From Dryas octopetala (lineage: Eukaryota > Streptophyta > Magnoliopsida > Rosales > Rosaceae), in contig OY992836.1 of assembly GCA_963921425.1 (NCBI GenBank), positions 3,487,825-3,551,824 on the forward strand: DNA of 64,000 bases, written 5' to 3'. A model generated the notes under the pieces. It was not told the origin of the DNA and did no database searches. It worked only from the letters and a program-made list of their open reading frames with translations. How positions within the stretch are numbered: position 1 is the stretch's first letter; each line of letters opens with the position of its first letter. Shown one piece after another: positions 59,879 to 64,000 of the stretch. Position numbers and translations under genes: made by a program.

Positions 59879-60737
59879 GTGGAGGACATAGAGTCCTTGG
59901 TACATCTCTTCAAACAAAATTTCAAAGATGTTGAAGACAATGTCACTTTACTGAAGAAGGCCATGTTTGGTTAGAAGATGAGAGTTGACTCTATGTCAAA
60001 GATCAAGGTTCCCGAACCTAAGCCATTCAATGACGATAAAAATGCAAAGGATCTTGAGAATTTCGTTTGGAACATAGAGCAGTACTTCACAGTTGCCCGT
60101 GTGCCTGAAACAGAAAAGGTGTCGGCTACTAGCATGTGTCTTGTCAGAGATGCAAAGCTATAGTGGCGAATTTGGATGGCGAATGATGCTAGTACTGGTC
60201 AGGCATTGATCAAGACATGGGAAGCCTTGAGGAAAAAATTGAGGGATCAATTCCTCCCTGGCAACACAACGTAGATCGTAAGGGAGTCCCTCAAGAACTT
60301 GAAACATACAGGTACAATGCGTGTGTATATGAAAGAATTCAATTTTATGATGCTTGACATCAAGAACATGACCAAAGAAGACAAGCTTTTCAATATTATG
60401 TTTGGCTTACAATCTTAGGCACAAACAGAGTTGAGAAGGCAAAGGGTACGAAACTTGCCTATTGAAATCTCAATGGCAGAAGAGCTAGTCGACTTCAAGA
60501 CGAAAAACCCTTCTTCGGACAAGAAGGGAAATGACGGAAAGAAAGACAGCGAAAAAACTTCTTATTCAAAAACGGGTTCACGGAATAAAAACAAAGATTA
60601 AAAAAAGCAAGATGTTCTGAACAAGTCCAAATCTGGTGGGAATTCTAGTACAAGTGGTACAAAGCCTACTAGATTCCTTTGTTATGGGCCTCATCGATTT
60701 AAGGACTGCCCGAAGAAGGAGAAGTTGAGTGCCCTAG

Positions 60738-63652
60738 TTGCTAAAAATTCAAAGGATAATTCAAAAAATGAGGATGCAAGAGGTGCAGAGACTTGATATG
60801 ATTCTTACGGATTTAGAAGCTGCTCCCATAAGTAGATCAATTACGGTTACTCTCAAGGTTGGTTCGTGGGACGAACAGTGCAATATAATGGTTGTTCCCT
60901 TAAATGATTTTAATGTAATACTTGGAATCGAGTTCTTTGTCCAAGTAGAGGTTTCCTTGATGCCTTACCTTGGAGGCTTATTGGTTGCTGAAGGAAACTT
61001 GCCATGCTTTTTCCCTGAAATTAATATGAGTGGGGAAAATAAGGCAGTTCAACAAAAACATGGTATGCAATCTGCTATACAAGTACAGAAGGGGTTGAAG
61101 AAGAAGAAGGTGACATACTTGACTACCTTGGTAGAGATCAAGATGGACAAAGTTGTTGAAGTTTCAGATTGTGTGGTGAAGTGTTGAATTCATTTGCAGA
61201 TGTGATGCCCTTGGAGCTTCCTAAACAACTTCCTCTTTGATGTGCCATTGATTACAAGATAGAATTAGTCCCTCCAAAATCGCACCTCCAGAATTGGTGG
61301 AGCTTAGAAAGCAATTGAATGAGTTGTTGGATGATGGTCTCCTTCAACCCTCGAAAGCTCCCTTTGGTGCCCTAGTTTTATTTCAAAAGAAATTAGATGG
61401 ATCCATGAGGATGTGTGTGGACTACTGTGCCTTGAAAAAGGTCACAATAAAAAATAAGTACCATGTTTCGAATGTGTCGGACTTATTTGATTGGTTGTCC
61501 AAAGCCTCTTACTTCACTAACTTGGATTTGCGTTCTAGCTATTGACAGGTGTGCATCGTTGAAGGAGATGAAGCTAAAACTGCTTGTGTTATGAGATACG
61601 GCTTGTATGAGTTCCTTGTAATGTCGTTTGGGCTAACCAATGCCCTGACTACTTTCTGCAATCCAATGAACGATGTCCTTTATGAGTATTTGGATTCGTT
61701 TGTTGTGGTTTACTTGGATGACATAACCTTCGGTTAATTTTCTTGTGACTTAGAGATTATCAACTTCATGTGAAGAAGGAGAAGTGCTAGTTTTGCTGCC
61801 AAGAAATCATGTTCTTGGAGCATTGGATTAGCAAAGGCAAGATACAGATGGATAAGAGGAAAGTAAAGGTCATCCTTTACTGGCATGCACCTACTAAAGT
61901 ACCAGATTTGAGATCTTTTCTTGGCTTGGCGAATTATTATCGTCGATTTATCAAATATTATTTAAGGAAAGTGAATCCTGTGACAGAATTTCTACGAAAA
62001 GACAACAAATGGTGCTGGACAGAGAAGTGTGAAGCAACATTTGAGAAGGTGAAGAAAGCGGTGGCTTCGGAACCTATCCTAAGACGGTTTGACTTCGAAG
62101 TTCACATGGACACTTTAGATCGAGCACTAGTAGGGATGCTGGTCTAAGAAAGACATCTTATTTCCTTTCAGAGCCAAAAATTGAAAGATACCGAGTAGCA
62201 ATATTCAATTCATGAGAAAGAGATGGCTGCAGTTGTGCATTTCTTAAAGGTTTGGAGACACTAATTGATGGGTACTCATTTCATGGTGACAGATAACGTT
62301 TCTAACACCTATTTCAAAACTCAAAAGAAGTTGTCTCCTAAACGAGCACGATGGCAAGAATTTCTAGCCGAATTTGATTTGTTTGGGTGCACAAACCTAG
62401 GAAGCAAAATCAAGTGGCAGATGCGTTGAGTCGCAAAGATGTGCAAGAGTATGTTGCTGCCTTGGCTCTTGTATATTCAGATTTCTTAGGCAAAATTCGA
62501 GAAATATCCAAGTCAGATATTGCTTACACAAAGATCCAGCAACAAGTTAGGGAGGGACTTGTTCGAAGATATTGGTTGGAAGATAACTTGGTGTATTCTA
62601 AAGGCGGAAGGGTATATGTTCCAAGTGGGGGAGGACTCCTTAAAGAACTAATGCAGAAGATGCATGACTTGTAATGGGTTGGACATCCTGGAATCGATCG
62701 GATATTAACCTTGATTCCAAGGTCTTATTATTGGCCAAAGATGGAGGAAGACATTGAAGCCTAAGTCAAAACATGTTTAGTTTTCCAACAATATAAGTTT
62801 AAGAGGAAGAACGAAATAGATTTGTTACAACCACTACCCATATCGGAGAAACATTAGCAGTCCTGTCTATGGACTTTATTACTAACCTGATAAAAGTTGA
62901 GGGAATACGTTCTATTCTAGTGGTGGTTGATCGATTCTCGAAGTATGATGTGTTCATAGAAACACCACATGCTTATGCTGTGGATGTAATAGCAGTGTTG
63001 TTTTACAAGAATGTGGTGAAATACTTTGGTTTACCGGAAGACATCATAAATGATCACGATGCAAGGTTCACTAGCAGATTCTGGACAGCCTTGTTTAACA
63101 TGATGGGGTCTAAACTGAAGTTCTCTACAGCCAACCATCTTTAAATGGTTGGACAAACGGAGAGGGTGAATTAGTTGTTGGAAGAATATCTCAGACATTA
63201 TGTGATGGCAAGTCAGAAAAATTGGGTGAAATTATTGGAATATGCACAATTTTGCTATAACCTTCAACGATCTTCAACTACAAGAATGAATCCATAAAGC
63301 TATGGGCCAACAGCCTCCGCAAGAGTTGCTAGAAGAAGCTCAAGATAGTTTATTTAAAGCAATCTAAAGATTGAAGAAATATGCTGACAAAGGGCGAAGG
63401 CCATTGGAATTCCAGGTTGGGGATAAAGTTTTCCTTAAGCTTACTCCTCAAATTTGGAAAAAAATAAGTAGCAAGATCGTGCATAGTGGGCTGATTCTTA
63501 GATATGATGGTCCGTTTAAAATAATCAAACCAGTTGGAAATGTTGCCTATCGGTTGAAGCTACCAGATCGCTTGAAGATACATCCAACTTTTCACATTAG
63601 CTTCCTTAAACCATTCCATGTGAGCGCTGAGGATCCTTCTCGAAGTATTTGA
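60738..63652 (+). pseudogene. gypsy pol of zeta (protease, RT, RNase H, integrase), broken
   Basis: Protease: the C-terminal part LNDFNVILGIEF is visible (about 60903-60938), but no DTG/DSG active site is readable upstream. Reverse transcriptase, 61294-61737: LLDDGLLQPSKAPFGA, DYCALKK, FTNLDLRSSY, then a stop, FGLTNAL and the catalytic YLDD at 61711-61722. RNase H-side region 61809-62147 with [15 protein letters not shown], then VADALSRK. Integrase: the zinc site has lost one Cys (CLVFQQ near 62774); core MDFI (62869), then NDHDARF, a stop, and QTERVN supplying the D,D,E positions; the tail KVFLKLTP to HPTFHISFLKPF ends at 63650-63652. No chromodomain is readable. At least seven stops or frameshifts occur. 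Confidence 0.92.
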
Positions 63653-63697
63653 ACTCGAATATGACAAAGACGTCAGGCTCATTTAGTAGGGGTGGTT

Positions 63698-64000
63698 TGT
63701 AAGACTTTTACAAGGTCCTATGAATCTTGGTCTATACATAGGGTGAATGTTGCTGGCACGGCGTACTTGTGATGAACACATGCACTAAAATGGTTACAAA
63801 TGAAGATGACATGCGGGCGACATGCTTGGCTTGGTCAGGTTTCTAGGTCAAAGAAGGTGGGCTGGTGACATGTGAGTGATGTCATGCACATGTGGACAAA
63901 TGGACAGATGCATGAGGCAGCAACCTTGTTTACTTCATGGGATAAGAAACCTTGCTTACTTGAAGAGGCAGCAACAATTGTTGACTTTCTGAAAGCAAGT
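63698..64000 (+). repeat. 3' LTR of zeta, truncated by window end
   Basis: Begins TGTAAGACTTTTACAAGG after the purine-rich TAGTAGGGGTGG and matches 52991 onward. Only the first 303 bp are in the window. Confidence 0.9.

Larger units (their letters stand above)
53884..60735 (+). pseudogene. gypsy gag of zeta, broken and twice interrupted
   Basis: Starts MVRGSDNMKK followed by a TGA, then a Leu/Glu-rich helical region. It is interrupted by the CACTA element (54015-57229) and by LTR delta (57294-59878); with one target copy removed for each, the frame continues through both sites. The gag core follows at 59978-60480 (KDLENFVWNIEQYF, WEALRKKLRDQFLPGN, FNIMFGL). Stops are at 60161, 60272 and 60416, and later one at 60599. 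The zinc knuckle near 60670-60712 has lost its first Cys (RFLCYGPHRFKDC). Not functional. Confidence 0.85.
52991..64000 (+). mobile_element. Ty3/gypsy retrotransposon zeta, 3' end beyond window
   Basis: 5' LTR 52991-53828 (TGTAAAACCC to TGTTACA), primer-binding site just after it, broken gag, broken pol in the order protease, reverse transcriptase, RNase H, integrase, then a 3' LTR starting at 63698 and running off the window. The order with integrase last marks Ty3/gypsy. The left flank TTTGC (52986-52990) would be the target; the right side is not visible. The gag region is split by a CACTA element and by solo LTR delta. The two LTRs differ noticeably, including an extra stretch with GTGACATGTGAGTG near 63863, so it is an old insertion. 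Confidence 0.92.

Overview
This is a plant nuclear window, most likely from a woody or herbaceous eudicot. The sequence shows one intact host gene with plant-style introns, encoding a RABC/Rab18-type small GTPase with a C-terminal Cys-Cys. The rest is a dense nest of plant transposable elements of nearly every class (Ty1/copia, Ty3/gypsy, hAT, MULE, PIF/Harbinger, CACTA, LINE-like). The species cannot be named from the sequence. I saw no rRNA, tRNA, CRISPR or bacterial operon structure.

Layout. 1-1007 is one end of a hAT-like element. 2230-7784 is a solo LTR (family alpha, copy A, TSD GAGGT) split by another LTR (gamma-1, 2638 to about 6662) and then altered by a 710-bp tandem duplication. 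7785-12066 holds a short host stretch and the LTR plus leader of an Athila/Tat-like gypsy element (beta). The block 7011-9346 returns in inverted orientation at 12067-13770 and 20154-20788, and the second arm is split by a complete 6.4-kb gag-only gypsy element (eta, 13771-20153, TSD TGACC). 20789-23933 is a hAT transposase relic with alpha copy B inside it. 23934-28720 is the 3' part of a gypsy element ending in a 2.26-kb LTR (epsilon). 29198-38256 is a copia element whose 3' LTR contains a 4-kb hAT-like element (8-bp TSD), which in turn contains a gypsy-like solo LTR (gamma-2, 5-bp TSD). The copia element ends about 208 bp upstream of the RABC start codon.

The RABC gene (six coding exons, 38465-43934, 210 aa) looks functional. 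Its 2.9-kb fourth intron carries a (TC)n array, degenerate copies of a DnaJ/DUF3444 gene and a NAP1-related (NRP/SET) gene, a small poly(A)-tailed retroposon with an 11-bp TSD, and antisense retroelement debris.

Downstream, 44950-51409 contains a decayed Athila-like LTR, MULE-type MITEs, a broken PIF/Harbinger transposase that hosts a hAT-like element which itself hosts a MITE, and solo LTR alpha copy C (TSD CAATG). 51516-52990 is another hAT relic, cut by a gypsy element (zeta) running from 52991 past the window end. The gag region of zeta was hit by a 3.2-kb CACTA element (TSD CCT) and by a solo LTR (delta, TSD GTGGA). The CACTA element carries exon-intron fragments resembling a plant U2AF65-like splicing factor gene, so it is a gene-capturing (Pack-type) CACTA.

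Functionally there is one cellular gene for membrane traffic. Everything else is transposon biology: successive insertion, solo-LTR formation, inverted and tandem duplication, gene-fragment capture and decay. Target-site duplications give an unusually readable relative order of events. I did not find evidence for a new multi-gene system.
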